Source of the DNA: Pseudomonas sp. JAI120
GTDB lineage: Bacteria; Pseudomonadota; Gammaproteobacteria; Pseudomonadales; Pseudomonadaceae
NCBI RefSeq assembly: GCF_014207255.1
Contig: NZ_JACHCZ010000002.1
Location: 310,001 to 374,000 of the forward strand
Length of the DNA stretch: 64,000 nt
Reading direction: 5' to 3'
Shown one piece after another: positions 37,267 to 47,625 of this stretch. The notes under the pieces were generated by a model. It had not been told where the DNA came from, searched no databases, and saw nothing but the letters and a program-made list of their open reading frames with translations. The position numbers and the translations under genes are program-made. The first letter of the stretch is position 1. Every line of letters starts with the position of its first letter.

Positions 37267-38058
37267 TCAGCGGGCCAGCAGAAACTGGATAACCCGGTCA
37301 CTGAATGCAGCACCGGCCTGTACGTTGGACAGGTGCGCGGCGTAGAACTCGGCGTATTCGGCGCCCTGTACATGGTGCTGGATAAAGTGACCACCGGCCG
37401 GTGGGGTGACCGCGTCTTCAGTGCCGGCAATCACCAGGGTTGGCGCCTTGATCTTCGACACCTGCTCACGGAAATCCGCATCACGCACGGCGGCACAGTT
37501 GGCCGCGTACCCTTGGGGCGAAGTCGCGGCAAGCATGTCGGTGATCTGCTTGGCCTGGTGCGGGCTGGCCGCCGCAAAATCGGCGGTGAACCAGCGTGCA
37601 ATCGATGCATCGCGCAAGGCCACCATGGCTGCCGCGCCGTCGCGCAGGACCATCTCGATCCGTGGGTTCCAGATCTCCGGTGTGCCGATTTTGGCGGCGG
37701 TGTTGCACACCACCAGGCGGTGCAGGCGCTCACCCGCGTTAATCCCCAGCCATTGGCCGATCAAGCCGCCCATGGACAGCCCGCAAAAATGCGCACGCTG
37801 AATATCCAGCGCATCCAGCAGAGCGATCACGTCGTGGCCCAGTTGCTCGATGCTGTAGGGTCCCTCAGTCACCAGGGATTTACCGTGGCCACGGGTGTCA
37901 AAACGCAACACCCGGAAATGCTTGGTCAACGCCGGGATCTGGATGTCCCACATGTGCAGGTCGGTGCCCAACGAGTTGGACAGCACCAGCACCGGCGCAT
38001 CCACGGGGCCATCAAGTTGGTAATGCAGTTCGCCCTCGGCGAGTTGTACGAAAGCCAC
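37267..38058 (-). CDS. pcaD: 3-oxoadipate enol-lactonase PcaD
   Basis: A 263-residue alpha/beta hydrolase that opens 3-oxoadipate enol-lactone to 3-oxoadipate. Nucleophile Ser95 in GLSMGG, acid in GTEDAVTP, and His in AEFYAAHLSN. Oxyanion block VLSNSLGTDLHMWD. It is the usual length and starts 10 bases after the pcaB stop. Confidence 0.94.
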   Translation of the reverse strand: MAFVQLAEGELHYQLDGPVDAPVLVLSNSLGTDLHMWDIQIPALTKHFRVLRFDTRGHGKSLVTEGPYSIEQLGHDVIALLDALDIQRAHFCGLSMGGLIGQWLGINAGERLHRLVVCNTAAKIGTPEIWNPRIEMVLRDGAAAMVALRDASIARWFTADFAAASPHQAKQITDMLAATSPQGYAANCAAVRDADFREQVSKIKAPTLVIAGTEDAVTPPAGGHFIQHHVQGAEYAEFYAAHLSNVQAGAAFSDRVIQFLLAR

Positions 38059-38068
38059 AGCGTTCTCC

Positions 38069-39433
38069 TTAGGCGGTCAGTGCAAAGTGTTCGGTGACAG
38101 CGCGAGTGACCCAGGTGGTTGACTGGCCCAGGTAGTGGGCCGGGTCGAGCAGGCGGTCCAACTCAGGGGCAGACAGCTCGGCGGTGACCTGCGGTTCGTC
38201 CGCCAGCACCGCGCGCAAGTGGCGCCCCTCGGCGACGGCGCGTTTGCAGCATTGCTCCAGCAGGTGGTGCGCGGTTTCCCGGCCCAGGCGCTGGGCAAGC
38301 ACGATACTGACGGCCTCGGCCAGCACCAGGCCCTGGGTCAGGTCGAGGTTGTGCGCCATGCGCCCGGGGTCGACTTCCAGCCCTTCGCTCACCAGCAGCG
38401 CTTGTTTCAAGGCACCGGAAACCAGGCGGCAAATCTCCGGCAAGGTCTCCCATTCGGCGTGCCACAGGCCGAGGCTGCGTTCGTGTTCCTGAGGCATGGC
38501 GCTGAACATCGTCGCCACCAGGCCGGGCACGCGCGTGGCGGTGCTGATCAGCACGGCGGCGCCCACCGGGTTGCGTTTGTGGGGCATGGTCGACGAACCG
38601 CCTTTGCCGGGCGCCGACGGCTCGAAGACTTCGGCCGCTTCGGTTTGCATCAGCAGGCTGATATCGCGGCCCAGTTTGCCGAGGCTGCCGGCGATCAGGC
38701 CCAGGACGGCGGCAAACTCCACCAGACGATCGCGCTGCGTGTGCCAGGGTTGTTCAGGCAAGCTCAGTTGCAGTTCAGCCGCCAGCGCCTCGGCCACCGG
38801 CATGGCGTGTTCACCGAGTGCCGCCAACGTCCCCGACGCGCCGCCGAATTGCAGCACCAGCAAACGCGGTTTCAGTTCTTCCAAGCGCTGGCGACTGCGC
38901 GTCACCGCGCCCAGCCAACCGGCAATCTTCATCCCCAAGGTGACCGGCGTTGCGTGCTGCAACCAGGTACGCCCGGCCAACGGTGTCGTCGCATAACGCT
39001 GGGCCTGGGCGGCCAGCACGTCGCCCAGACGCGCCAGGTCCGTGTCGATCAACCCCAGCGCCCGCCGCAGTTGCAGCACCAGCCCGGTGTCCATCACGTC
39101 CTGGCTGGTCGCGCCCAGGTGCACATAGCGCTCGGCCCCAGCATCCTCACTGGCAATCAGCTTGCCCAGCGCCTTCACCAGCGGAATCGCCGAATTCCCC
39201 GCCGTGGCAATCGCCGCGCCGAGGGCATCCACGTCGTACAGCGAGGCCAGGCACGCCTGGGCAATCGGCGCCACGGCGGCCTGCGGGATTACCCCCACCT
39301 GGGCCTGCGCCCGAGCGAGCGCGGCTTCGAAATCGAGCATGCCCTGCAAGCGTCCCTGGTCGCAGAACACCTCGGCCATGCTGTCAGCGGTGAAGTAAGC
39401 GTCGAACAGTTGATTGCTCGTGCGCAGTGTCAT
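38069..39433 (-). CDS. pcaB: 3-carboxy-cis,cis-muconate cycloisomerase PcaB
   Basis: A 454-residue member of the fumarase/aspartase superfamily that lactonises beta-carboxymuconate to gamma-carboxymuconolactone. The signature SSTMPHKRNP is present, and LGATSQDVMDTGLVLQ carries the other active-site region. It lies 10 bases after the pcaT stop and 10 before pcaD, so pcaT-B-D-C is one unit. Confidence 0.94.
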   Translation of the reverse strand: MTLRTSNQLFDAYFTADSMAEVFCDQGRLQGMLDFEAALARAQAQVGVIPQAAVAPIAQACLASLYDVDALGAAIATAGNSAIPLVKALGKLIASEDAGAERYVHLGATSQDVMDTGLVLQLRRALGLIDTDLARLGDVLAAQAQRYATTPLAGRTWLQHATPVTLGMKIAGWLGAVTRSRQRLEELKPRLLVLQFGGASGTLAALGEHAMPVAEALAAELQLSLPEQPWHTQRDRLVEFAAVLGLIAGSLGKLGRDISLLMQTEAAEVFEPSAPGKGGSSTMPHKRNPVGAAVLISTATRVPGLVATMFSAMPQEHERSLGLWHAEWETLPEICRLVSGALKQALLVSEGLEVDPGRMAHNLDLTQGLVLAEAVSIVLAQRLGRETAHHLLEQCCKRAVAEGRHLRAVLADEPQVTAELSAPELDRLLDPAHYLGQSTTWVTRAVTEHFALTA

Positions 39434-39443
39434 AACTCATCCC

Positions 39444-40739
39444 TTACAAATCGTGATGCAGGTACGCCGCCTGTTTCGGCAGGCGCAAGCTGAACAGGAA
39501 AGCCACCGCCATCATCGCGGTGACGTACCAATAGAAAGTGTTTTCCATGCCGATGGATTTCAGGCTCAGCGCGACGACTTCCGCCGAACCACCAAACACC
39601 GCATTAGCCACCGCATACGCCAGCCCCACGCCCAAAGCACGCACCTGGGGCGGGAACATCTCCGCTTTGACCAGGCCGCTGATGGAGGTGTAGAAGCTGA
39701 CAATCGCCAGGGCCAGGGTGATCAGCACAAACGCCAGGAACGGGCTGGTGACGGTCTTCAAGGTCAGCAGGATCGGCACCGTGAACAGGGTGCCGAGGCC
39801 TGCGAACCAGAGCATCGAATTACGTCGGCCGATCTTGTCCGCCAACATACCGAAGAGCGGCTGCATGCACATATAGAGGAACAGTGCGCCGGTCATGATG
39901 TAGCTCGACGTCTTGGCGTGCATGCCCACGGTGTTCACCAGGTACTTTTGCATGTAAGTGGTGAAGGTGTAGAAAATCAGCGAGCCACCGGCGGTGTAGC
40001 CGAGCACCGTAACGAACGCTTTGCCGTGGTCGCGAAACAGCGCGACGATGCTGCCGGCGTCCTTGTCTTCACGCATTTCCTTGCTGGTGGTTTCCTTGAG
40101 GGTGCGACGCAGCAGCAGGGAAATCACCGCCGCAATCGCACCGATCACGAACGGAATCCGCCAGCCCCAGGCGCGCAACTCTTCTTCAGTGAGGATCTGT
40201 TGCAGGATCACCACCACCAGCACCGCCAACAGTTGGCCACCGATCAGGGTCACGTACTGGAACGAGGCGAAAAACCCACGCTGGCCCTTGAGCGCGACTT
40301 CACTCATGTAGGTCGCGGTGGTGCCATATTCGCCCCCCACCGACAGGCCCTGGAACAGCCGCGCCACCAGCAGCAAGGCCGGGGCCCAGGCGCCGATGTC
40401 TTTGTAGGTGGGCAAAAAGGCAATGACCAGGGAACCGGCGCACATCATCAGCACCGAGATCATCATCGAACTCTTGCGCCCGTGCTTGTCGGCAACCCGG
40501 CCGAACAGCCAGCCGCCGATGGGGCGCATCAGAAAGCCGGCGGCGAACACGCCAGCAGTGTTGAGCAGTTGGACCGTGGGGTCATCCGACGGGAAAAACG
40601 CCGGGGCGAAGTAAATGGCGCAGAAGGCATAGACGTAGAAGTCGAACCATTCGACCAGGTTGCCGGAGGAGGCACCGACAATCGCAAAGATCCGTTTGCT
40701 ACGTTCTTCTCCGGTGTAGTGACTGGTGGTGGTTGTCAT
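39444..40739 (-). CDS. pcaT: MFS dicarboxylate/3-oxoadipate permease PcaT
   Basis: A 431-residue, 12-helix transporter of the metabolite:H+ symporter group. It has [14 protein letters not shown] at the first helix, [18 protein letters not shown] as motif A, and [21 protein letters not shown]. It is very like P. putida PcaT and close to KgtP, and would import 3-oxoadipate or related acids. [13 protein letters not shown] at 40739 was chosen as start because it fits the family; a GTG 12 bases upstream is possible. Confidence 0.92.
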   Translation of the reverse strand: MTTTTSHYTGEERSKRIFAIVGASSGNLVEWFDFYVYAFCAIYFAPAFFPSDDPTVQLLNTAGVFAAGFLMRPIGGWLFGRVADKHGRKSSMMISVLMMCAGSLVIAFLPTYKDIGAWAPALLLVARLFQGLSVGGEYGTTATYMSEVALKGQRGFFASFQYVTLIGGQLLAVLVVVILQQILTEEELRAWGWRIPFVIGAIAAVISLLLRRTLKETTSKEMREDKDAGSIVALFRDHGKAFVTVLGYTAGGSLIFYTFTTYMQKYLVNTVGMHAKTSSYIMTGALFLYMCMQPLFGMLADKIGRRNSMLWFAGLGTLFTVPILLTLKTVTSPFLAFVLITLALAIVSFYTSISGLVKAEMFPPQVRALGVGLAYAVANAVFGGSAEVVALSLKSIGMENTFYWYVTAMMAVAFLFSLRLPKQAAYLHHDL

Positions 40740-40839
40740 GGTTTTTTTCACTCAGTGGGAACGGTTATAGCCTAGACATACTTTGCAACAACCATGTTCC
40801 GCAAGCAGACTTTTGAGTAGGCAGTGCCTGAACCGGCCC

Positions 40840-40912
40840 CATCGGGGGCAAGCCCCCTCCCACCTTTTGACCGCGCCGCCTATCAAATGTGGGAGGGGGC
40901 TTGCCCTCGATG
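40840..40912. repeat. REPIN between pcaG and pcaT
   Basis: GGGGGCAAGCCCCCTCCCAC at the left faces AAATGTGGGAGGGGGCTTGC at the right with about 20 bases between. It lies in the 190-base gap inside the pca cluster and may separate transcripts or stabilise the pcaG 3' end. Confidence 0.88.
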
Positions 40913-40929
40913 AGGCCCTGACAAGCGAC

Positions 40930-41496
40930 TCAGTAATCGAAGAACACCGTTTCCTTATCTGTCCCCTGCAAAATCACATTCCACTGATGCACACCCGCCG
41001 CATCCGGCTTGGCAATCAACGTGCCGCGCCGCTCTGCGGGCACACACGCCAACAATGGGTCATCCCCATTCAACGCCTCGCCCTCGAAATAAATCCTCGT
41101 CAGCAGGTGCTTCACTAGCCCACGGGCAAACACCAGCACCACCAGGTGCGGCGCCTGGGTCGTACCTTGCAGGCCCGGCACGCTGCCCGGCTTGATCGTG
41201 GTAAAGCGGAAGCGCCCTTCGGCATCCACCGGCACCCGGCCAAAGCCTTCGAAATTCGGGTCCAGCGCCTTGTCCTGCTCATCTTCAGGGTGATCGTACT
41301 TGCCGGCGGCATTGGCCTGCCAGACTTCGAGCATGGCGTCGTTGACAACATCACCGTTGCCGTCCACCACTTGCCCGCTGATCGCCACGCGCTCACCGAG
41401 GGTGGCGGCGACGGTCAAGTTTTCGCGGTTCAGCCAGGTCAGGCCGATGTGGTAGTACGGCCCGACGGTGTGGGACGTGGTCGCGTTGAGTGTCAT
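40930..41496 (-). CDS. pcaG: Protocatechuate 3,4-dioxygenase alpha subunit PcaG
   Basis: A 188-residue intradiol dioxygenase alpha chain, with SHTVGPYYHIGLTW near the start and VWQANAAGKYDHPED. As usual for the alpha subunit, it lacks the full set of iron ligands found in PcaH. With PcaH it cleaves protocatechuate to beta-carboxy-cis,cis-muconate. It starts one base after the pcaH stop, and the ATG at 41496 fits the family start. Confidence 0.94.
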   Translation of the reverse strand: MTLNATTSHTVGPYYHIGLTWLNRENLTVAATLGERVAISGQVVDGNGDVVNDAMLEVWQANAAGKYDHPEDEQDKALDPNFEGFGRVPVDAEGRFRFTTIKPGSVPGLQGTTQAPHLVVLVFARGLVKHLLTRIYFEGEALNGDDPLLACVPAERRGTLIAKPDAAGVHQWNVILQGTDKETVFFDY

Positions 41497-41497
41497 C

Positions 41498-42202
41498 TCA
41501 TTTCTCCATCGGCGTGGCGTCGCGGCCGCGCAGGACGATGTCCCAGCGGTAGCCGAGGGCATAGGAAGGAATGGTTTTTTCCAGATCGAAACGGGCGATC
41601 AGGCGTTCCTTGGCGCTGGTATCCGGTACGCAGTTGTAGATCGGGTCGTATTCCAGCAGCGGGTCGCCAGGGAAATACATCTGGGTCACCAGGCGCGTCA
41701 GCACGCTCGGGCCGAACAGCGAAAAGTGAATATGCGCCGGGCGCCACGCGTTGTGGTGGTTGCCCCATGGGTAGGCACCGGGCTTGATGGTCTGGAACTG
41801 GTACCAGCCATCGGCGTCGGTGACGGTGCGCCCGGTGCCGGTGAAGTTCGGGTCCAGCGGCGCATCGTGCAGGTCACGCTTGTGGTTGTAGCGACCGGCG
41901 GCGTTGGCCTGCCAGATCTCCACGAGAATGCCCGGCACCGGCAGGCCGTTTTCATCCAGCACGCGACCGTGAATGATGATGCGTTCACCCAGGGGCTCGC
42001 CGTCGTGTTGGGCAGTGAGGTCGTTGTCCTTCTCGCTGACTCGCTCGGCACCGATGGTCGGGCCGGTGATTTCCGACAAGGAATGGGGCAGAAACACCAA
42101 CGGCTGGGACGGCGAACGCAGGTTCGTCGACTGATAGGCCGGGTGCAGGTAATCAGGTTGAGTGCCCGCTTGCGGGCGCCGGTAACCGGGCTTGTCACTC
42201 AT
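41498..42202 (-). CDS. pcaH: Protocatechuate 3,4-dioxygenase beta subunit PcaH
   Basis: A 234-residue catalytic chain. The Fe(III) ligands are in place: Tyr105 (AAGRYNH), Tyr144 (GAYPW), His157 and His159 (RPAHIHF), each three residues before the P. putida numbering (108, 147, 160, 162). It opens the ring of protocatechuate with O2. It begins 17 bases after the pcaF stop and precedes pcaG. Confidence 0.95.
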   Translation of the reverse strand: MSDKPGYRRPQAGTQPDYLHPAYQSTNLRSPSQPLVFLPHSLSEITGPTIGAERVSEKDNDLTAQHDGEPLGERIIIHGRVLDENGLPVPGILVEIWQANAAGRYNHKRDLHDAPLDPNFTGTGRTVTDADGWYQFQTIKPGAYPWGNHHNAWRPAHIHFSLFGPSVLTRLVTQMYFPGDPLLEYDPIYNCVPDTSAKERLIARFDLEKTIPSYALGYRWDIVLRGRDATPMEK

Positions 42203-42219
42203 GGAGCAGTCCTCTCTTA

Positions 42220-43419
42220 TTAGATGCGTTCAATCGCCAGGGCCAGGCCTTGGCCGACGCCCACGCACATGGTCGCCAGGCCTTTACGGCCGCCGGTTTT
42301 TTCCAACTGATGCAGGGCCGTCAGTACCAGCCGCGCACCGCTCATGCCCAAGGGATGGCCAAGCGCAATGGCGCCACCGTTCGGGTTGACCTGGGGGGCG
42401 TCGTCGGCAATGCCCAGTTCACGCAGCACCGCCAGGCCTTGGCTGGCGAAGGCTTCGTTGAGTTCGATCACATCAAAGTCAGTGACGGCCAGGCCCAGGC
42501 GCTCCACCAGCTTGCGCACCGCCGGCACCGGGCCGATGCCCATCACCCGTGGCGCGACACCGGCGCTGGCCATGCCCAATACGCGAGCGCGGGCAGTCAG
42601 GCCGTGTTTTTTCACCGCTTCGGCAGACGCCAGGATCAGCGCGGCCGCGCCGTCATTCACACCCGAGGCATTGCCGGCGGTGACGGTTTTGTCCGGGCCG
42701 TTGACCGGCTTGAGTTTGGCCAGGGCTTCCAGGGTGGTGTCCCTGGGGTGCTCATCGTGCTCCACCACGGTTTCGCCTTTTTTATGGGCGACCCGCACCG
42801 GCACGATTTCTTCAGCGAAGAACCCGGCCGCCTGGGCGGCGGCGGTGCGTTGCTGGCTGCGCAGGGCGAAGGCGTCCTGGTCAGCGCGTGAAACCTGGTA
42901 GTCGTCGGCGACGTTATCGGCGGTCTGCGGCATGGCATCCACGCCGTACTGGGCCTTCATCAACGGGTTGATAAAACGCCAGCCGATGGTGGTGTCTTCC
43001 AGCTTCATGTTGCGCGAAAACGCCGCATCAGCCTTGCCCATCACGAACGGCGCACGGGACATCGACTCGACGCCACCGGCAATCGTCAGCTCCATTTCGC
43101 CGCTGGCGATGGCGCGAAAGGCGGTGCCGATCGCATCCATGCCCGAGGCGCACAAACGGTTGAGGGTCACGCCCGGAATGCTCTCCGGCAGGCCGGCCAG
43201 CAACAGCGCCATGCGGGCGACGTTGCGGTTGTCTTCACCGGCCTGGTTGGCGCAGCCGAGGAAGACCTCGTCAACGGCCGACCAGTCCACCGACGGGTTG
43301 CGCTCGATCAGCGCCTTGATCGGCAAGGCCGCCAGGTCATCGGCACGCACCGTGGACAGGCCGCCGCCAAAGCGGCCGATGGGGGTGCGAATCGCATCGC
43401 AGATAAATACCTCGCGCAT
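42220..43419 (-). CDS. pcaF: 3-oxoadipyl-CoA thiolase PcaF
   Basis: A 399-residue type II thiolase that splits 3-oxoadipyl-CoA into succinyl-CoA and acetyl-CoA. Active-site Cys90 in [20 protein letters not shown] with the His, and CVGVGQG with the second Cys. It overlaps the pcaJ stop by one base (TGATG), so it is coupled to pcaIJ. Confidence 0.94.
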   Translation of the reverse strand: MREVFICDAIRTPIGRFGGGLSTVRADDLAALPIKALIERNPSVDWSAVDEVFLGCANQAGEDNRNVARMALLLAGLPESIPGVTLNRLCASGMDAIGTAFRAIASGEMELTIAGGVESMSRAPFVMGKADAAFSRNMKLEDTTIGWRFINPLMKAQYGVDAMPQTADNVADDYQVSRADQDAFALRSQQRTAAAQAAGFFAEEIVPVRVAHKKGETVVEHDEHPRDTTLEALAKLKPVNGPDKTVTAGNASGVNDGAAALILASAEAVKKHGLTARARVLGMASAGVAPRVMGIGPVPAVRKLVERLGLAVTDFDVIELNEAFASQGLAVLRELGIADDAPQVNPNGGAIALGHPLGMSGARLVLTALHQLEKTGGRKGLATMCVGVGQGLALAIERI

Positions 43420-44198
43420 CAGGCTTCTCCCGGTGCTTGGCCGTGGGCGGCGGCCGTGCGTGCTTCGAGGTCACGCAGGGCGGTCAACTCGACCTCGGTC
43501 GGCTCGGCGGTGGTGCTGACCTGGTCGGCAAATCGAATCGCCCAACCGGTGGCCGCTACGACTTGCTCGCGGGTCACGCCCGGATGGAGGGCGGTGACCA
43601 CGAATTCATGGGTGCCCTCTTCCGGCTCCATGATGCACAGGTCGGTAATAATTCCGACAGGACCGGCACCCGGCAGCCCCAGGCGTTTGCGCGAATCGCC
43701 GCCTTCGCCGTGGCCGACCGAGGTGATGAAGTCCAGTTTGTCGACAAACGAACGGGACGACTGCTTGAGGATAATCAGCACGCTCTTGGCCGAGCCGGCG
43801 ATTTCCGGCGCGCCACCAGCACCCGGCAGGCGCACCTTGGGGTGGTGATAGTCACCGACCACGGTGGTGTTGATGTTGCCGAAGCGGTCGACTTGCGCGG
43901 CACCGAGGAAGCCCACGTCGATACGCCCGCCCTGCAGCCAGTAGCGAAAGATCTCACCGGTCGGCACTACGGTGTCGGCGGTTTCCGCCAGTTCGCCATC
44001 ACCGATCGACAGAGGCAATACGTTGGGCTTGGCGCCAATCGGGCCGGACTCGTAGATCAGCACCACATCTGGCGATGAGGTCAGGCGTGCCAGGTTGGCG
44101 GCCTTGGACGGCAGGCCGATGCCCACAAAGCAGACCGAGCCGTTCTTGAGGCGGCGCGCGGCGGCGACGGTCATCATTTCATTGGTGGAGTAAGCCAT
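43419..44198 (-). CDS. pcaJ: 3-oxoadipate CoA-transferase beta subunit PcaJ
   Basis: A 259-residue class I CoA-transferase beta chain. The catalytic glutamate is Glu50 in [23 protein letters not shown] and [21 protein letters not shown] are typical. With PcaI it moves CoA from succinyl-CoA to 3-oxoadipate. Its start overlaps the pcaI stop (TAATG). Confidence 0.94.
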   Translation of the reverse strand: MAYSTNEMMTVAAARRLKNGSVCFVGIGLPSKAANLARLTSSPDVVLIYESGPIGAKPNVLPLSIGDGELAETADTVVPTGEIFRYWLQGGRIDVGFLGAAQVDRFGNINTTVVGDYHHPKVRLPGAGGAPEIAGSAKSVLIILKQSSRSFVDKLDFITSVGHGEGGDSRKRLGLPGAGPVGIITDLCIMEPEEGTHEFVVTALHPGVTREQVVAATGWAIRFADQVSTTAEPTEVELTALRDLEARTAAAHGQAPGEA

Positions 44199-45055
44199 TA
44201 CTTGGCCTCCTGCTGTGTGGTCAGCTTGGCCTGGAATTCACTGAAATCGGCAGTGCCGTGGATGTATTCATCCATCCAGGCGGTAAAGGTCCCTCGGTCG
44301 CGGGCGATTGGGTCCCACGCCTGATAGAAGCGGTTGTCTCGCTCGTTGTAGCCGTGGGCGTAGGACGGATGTGCACCACCGGGTACATGGCACACCGCAG
44401 TCAGGGCCCAGGTCGGCAGCACGCAGCTGTTCATCGGCGCGTTCAGGTCATCGACGATTTCTTCCACGGTGACGATGCAGCGCTTGGCCGCCAGGGCCGC
44501 TTCCTTCTGCACGCCAAGAATGCCCCAGAGCAGCACGTTGCCCTTGCGATCAGCCTTTTGCGCGTGGATCACGGTGACGTCCGGACGCACCGACGGCACC
44601 GCTGCCAGCACTTCACCGGTGAACGGGCACGTCACGGTCTTGATCAGCGGGTTGACCTTGGGCAAGTCGGAACCCGCGTAGGCGCGCAGCACCGCGAAGG
44701 GCAGGCCGGATGCGCCGGCGACGTAGGCATTGGCCAAGTCGGCGTGGCTGTGCTCTTCGATTTCCAACGGTTGCGGCCATTGCTTTTCGACCGCGTCGCG
44801 CAGGCGATGCAGGGAACCTACACCCGGGTTACCGCCCCAAGAGAAAATCAGCTTGCGCGCACACCCGGCACCGATCAACTGGTCGTAGATCAAGTCAGGC
44901 GTCATACGCACCAGCGTCAGGTCTTTCTTGCCCTGACGAATGATTTCATGACCTGCGGCCGTAGGGATCAGGTGGGTAAAGCCTTCGAGGGCAACGGTAT
45001 CGCCGTCGTTCACGAAGCGCTTGACCGCATCACGCAGGGTGAGAATTTCAGCCAT
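44198..45055 (-). CDS. pcaI: 3-oxoadipate CoA-transferase alpha subunit PcaI
   Basis: A 285-residue class I CoA-transferase alpha chain, with VALEGFTHLIPTAAGHEIIRQ and FSWGGNPGVGSLHRLRDAVE. The ATG at 45055 (MAEILTLRDAVKRFV) fits the family start. It is the first gene after the PcaR-box palindrome and is coupled to pcaJ and pcaF. Confidence 0.94.
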   Translation of the reverse strand: MAEILTLRDAVKRFVNDGDTVALEGFTHLIPTAAGHEIIRQGKKDLTLVRMTPDLIYDQLIGAGCARKLIFSWGGNPGVGSLHRLRDAVEKQWPQPLEIEEHSHADLANAYVAGASGLPFAVLRAYAGSDLPKVNPLIKTVTCPFTGEVLAAVPSVRPDVTVIHAQKADRKGNVLLWGILGVQKEAALAAKRCIVTVEEIVDDLNAPMNSCVLPTWALTAVCHVPGGAHPSYAHGYNERDNRFYQAWDPIARDRGTFTAWMDEYIHGTADFSEFQAKLTTQQEAK

Positions 45056-45142
45056 GGGGTTGGGCTCCCGGTATGGATCGAAAAAGGCGCTGAGGTGGCG
45101 CCGAAGTGCTTGAAGATTAAGCCGGGGAAATGGGCCAAACAA

Positions 45143-45175
45143 TCCGATAATCGACTCAGCGTTCGATTATCGAAC
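45143..45175 (-). promoter_or_regulatory. PcaR-binding sites before pcaI
   Basis: GTTCGATTATCGAAC (45161-45175) is a perfect 15-base palindrome, and TCCGATAATCGAC (45143-45155) is a second copy 18 bases on. The core CGATWATCG recurs upstream of pcaR. In P. putida PcaR binds such sites at pcaI and activates with 3-oxoadipate. Confidence 0.75.
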
Positions 45176-45202
45176 GGATTGTTGGCAGGCTATCGATTGA
45201 TC

Positions 45203-46543
45203 TCAGGTGGCATCCGCATGGCTGACCATGCCCTTGATGACAACAGCAGCAGTGGCCAGAGCGGCCGGAATCACCAGGGCGGTGAGCACCTGCTCGAAGT
45301 TCCAGCCCAGGCCCAGCAAGGTGGCACCCATCCACGCGCCGAGGATCGCGCCGAAACGGCCGATGCCAAGCATCCACGACACGCCGGTGGCGCGGCCTTG
45401 GGTCGGGTAGAAGCGCGCGGCCAGGGACGGCATCGCCGATTGCGCACCGTTGACGCACATCCCGGCGACCAGCACCAACGTGGCCAATAGGGTGATATTG
45501 CCCAGGCTCTGCCCTACCGCGTAGGCAAACACCCCGGCCAGCAGGTAGAAGGTGCCGATGACCTTGTGGGGATTGAACCGGTCCATCGCCCATCCCACGC
45601 CGACGGCGCTCAATACGCCACCAAACTGGAACAGCGCCCCGATGAAGGCGGCCTGCTCCATGCTGGCGCCGCTGTCGCGCATCAGGGTCGGCAACCAACT
45701 GGTCAGCAGGTACACGATCACCAGGCCCATGAAGTAAGTCAGCCACAACAACAAGGTGCCCGCGCTGTAGGTGCCGGAGAAGATCACCGCGAACACGTTG
45801 CGCGCCTTGACGGTTTTTTGTTCGGGCACGCTGAAGGCGGTGGCCTGGGCAACAATAGAAGGTTCGATCGGCGACAGGGTTTTGCGCACCTTGTCGGTGC
45901 CGCGGTTGCGCACCACCAGGTAACGTGCCGACTCCGGCAGCCACACCAGCAGTACCACGGCGAGGATCAATGGCAGGATGCCGCCAATCAGCAGCAGGCT
46001 ATGCCAGCCGAACGCGGGGATCAGCTTGGCCGAGATAAACCCGCCACCGGCCATGCCCAGGTTGAAACCACAGAACATGCTGGTCACCAGCAGCGATTTG
46101 TGACGCTCGGGGGTGTATTCGGACAGCAGGGTCGTGGCGTTCGGCATACCGGCGCCCAGGCCCAACCCGGTGAGGAAGCGCAGCACCAGCAACTGGTCGA
46201 CATTGCTGCTGTAGGCCGAGGCCAGGCTGAACGCGCCAAACACCAGCACGGCGCCCACCAGCACCACTTTACGGCCGAAGCGGTCGGCCAGCGGCCCGGA
46301 ACCCAGCGCGCCGAACACCATGCCGATCAATGCGGCGCTCATCACCGGGCCAAGGCTGGCGCGGTCGATGCCCCAGTCCTGGGACAGCGCGGGTGCGATA
46401 AAACCCATGGCGGCGGTGTCGAGGCCATCGAGGAAAACGATGAGGAAACACAGGATCACCACGCGCCACTGATAACGGGACAGTGGCTGGGTGTTGATAA
46501 AGGACTGCACGTCCAGGGTGGTACCGACAGAAGGCTGATTCAT
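45203..46543 (-). CDS. pcaK: 4-hydroxybenzoate/protocatechuate transporter PcaK
   Basis: A 446-residue MFS aromatic acid:H+ symporter. Helix 1 has the aromatic-acid motif LDGLDTAAMGFIAPAL; motif A is GPLADRFGRKVVLVG; helix 11-12 loop carries WMLGIGRFGAILG. PcaK imports 4-hydroxybenzoate and protocatechuate and also supports chemotaxis. It sits between pcaR and the pcaI promoter and has its own 145-base upstream region. Confidence 0.94.
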   Translation of the reverse strand: MNQPSVGTTLDVQSFINTQPLSRYQWRVVILCFLIVFLDGLDTAAMGFIAPALSQDWGIDRASLGPVMSAALIGMVFGALGSGPLADRFGRKVVLVGAVLVFGAFSLASAYSSNVDQLLVLRFLTGLGLGAGMPNATTLLSEYTPERHKSLLVTSMFCGFNLGMAGGGFISAKLIPAFGWHSLLLIGGILPLILAVVLLVWLPESARYLVVRNRGTDKVRKTLSPIEPSIVAQATAFSVPEQKTVKARNVFAVIFSGTYSAGTLLLWLTYFMGLVIVYLLTSWLPTLMRDSGASMEQAAFIGALFQFGGVLSAVGVGWAMDRFNPHKVIGTFYLLAGVFAYAVGQSLGNITLLATLVLVAGMCVNGAQSAMPSLAARFYPTQGRATGVSWMLGIGRFGAILGAWMGATLLGLGWNFEQVLTALVIPAALATAAVVIKGMVSHADAT

Positions 46544-46688
46544 TATTCTTATTCCACACCGATGGCGGGCCAACGGCCTGGGGCCGTCATTATTATTGGT
46601 GCGCCCTCAAGAGCGCTGCCGCACAGTAATAAGCAGGGGGAAACATCGTCAATTCATCAAGCGGGGATCTGTGCGGTCACCGAACACC

Positions 46689-47531
46689 TTAGGCAAACAG
46701 CTGCGCACTCAACTCACGGCTGGCACTGAGCATGCTCGGCAGGAAACGCTGCTCCAGCTCGCTGCGGCTGACCCGTCCCGCGTGGGTGCTGACATTGAGC
46801 GCCGCCAGCACCTGGCCCGACGCGTCATACACCGGCACGGCGATGGAGCGCAGGCCCTGTTCCAGTTCCTGGTCAACAATGCACCAGCCCTGCTGCCGCA
46901 CCTGTTGCAGGCACTCGAACAAGGCTTCTGGGGTGGTCAGGGTGCGGCTGGTCTTGGTGGGCAGGTCAGCGTGGTCGAGGTAGTCCTGCAGCGAGGCATC
47001 ATCCAATGCCGCGAGCAGGATGCGACCCATGGAGGTGCAATAGGCCGGCAACCGTCCGCCTACCGACAGGTCCACGGAAATCAGGCGCTGGGTGGTGGCC
47101 GAACGGGCGATGTAGAGGATGTCGTCGCCTTCGAGGGTGGCCATGTTGCAGGCTTCGTGCAGTTGCTCGCTCATGCGGTCCAGGTACGGCTGGGCCGACA
47201 CCGCCAACGGCGTGGAGGACAGGTAGGCGTGGCCCAGGGTCAGGACTTTGGGCAGCAATGAATAGGTGCGCCCATCGGTGGTGGCGTAGCCGAGTTTGAT
47301 CAGGGTATGCAGGCAGCGGCGTACGGCGGCGCGGGGGATTTCGGTGCGGTGGCTGATCTGGGCGATGGTCAGGTGGCGCTTGCGCTCCTGGAACGCCTGC
47401 ACCACGGCCAGGCCGCGGGCCAGCGAGGTCATGAAGTCCGGGTCACCGGTAAACGCCTGGATACGCTTGGCCGGCGAGGCAACGATCGGCGGCGCCACTG
47501 ACGCGAAAGAGTTGCGCAATTGATCGTTCAT
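46689..47531 (-). CDS. pcaR: IclR-family regulator PcaR
   Basis: A 280-residue IclR-type regulator. The DNA-binding part is LTIAQISHRTEIPRAAVRRCLHTLIKLGYA, and the effector domain follows (GRLPAYCTSMGRILLAALDD, IVDQELEQGLRSIAVPVYD). In P. putida it activates the pca genes in response to 3-oxoadipate. The ATG at 47531 (MNDQLRNSFASVAPP) fits PcaR; longer starts upstream are less likely. Two PcaR-box copies upstream suggest autoregulation. Confidence 0.94.
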   Translation of the reverse strand: MNDQLRNSFASVAPPIVASPAKRIQAFTGDPDFMTSLARGLAVVQAFQERKRHLTIAQISHRTEIPRAAVRRCLHTLIKLGYATTDGRTYSLLPKVLTLGHAYLSSTPLAVSAQPYLDRMSEQLHEACNMATLEGDDILYIARSATTQRLISVDLSVGGRLPAYCTSMGRILLAALDDASLQDYLDHADLPTKTSRTLTTPEALFECLQQVRQQGWCIVDQELEQGLRSIAVPVYDASGQVLAALNVSTHAGRVSRSELEQRFLPSMLSASRELSAQLFA

Positions 47532-47625
47532 GCCAGGTTCCTTTCTCTTATTGTCAACCGCAGGGGATTGGGCTGCTATTACAAGCCGGGCCGGCCGTGA
47601 TGCACAAGGCAGGCCCAGCAACATT

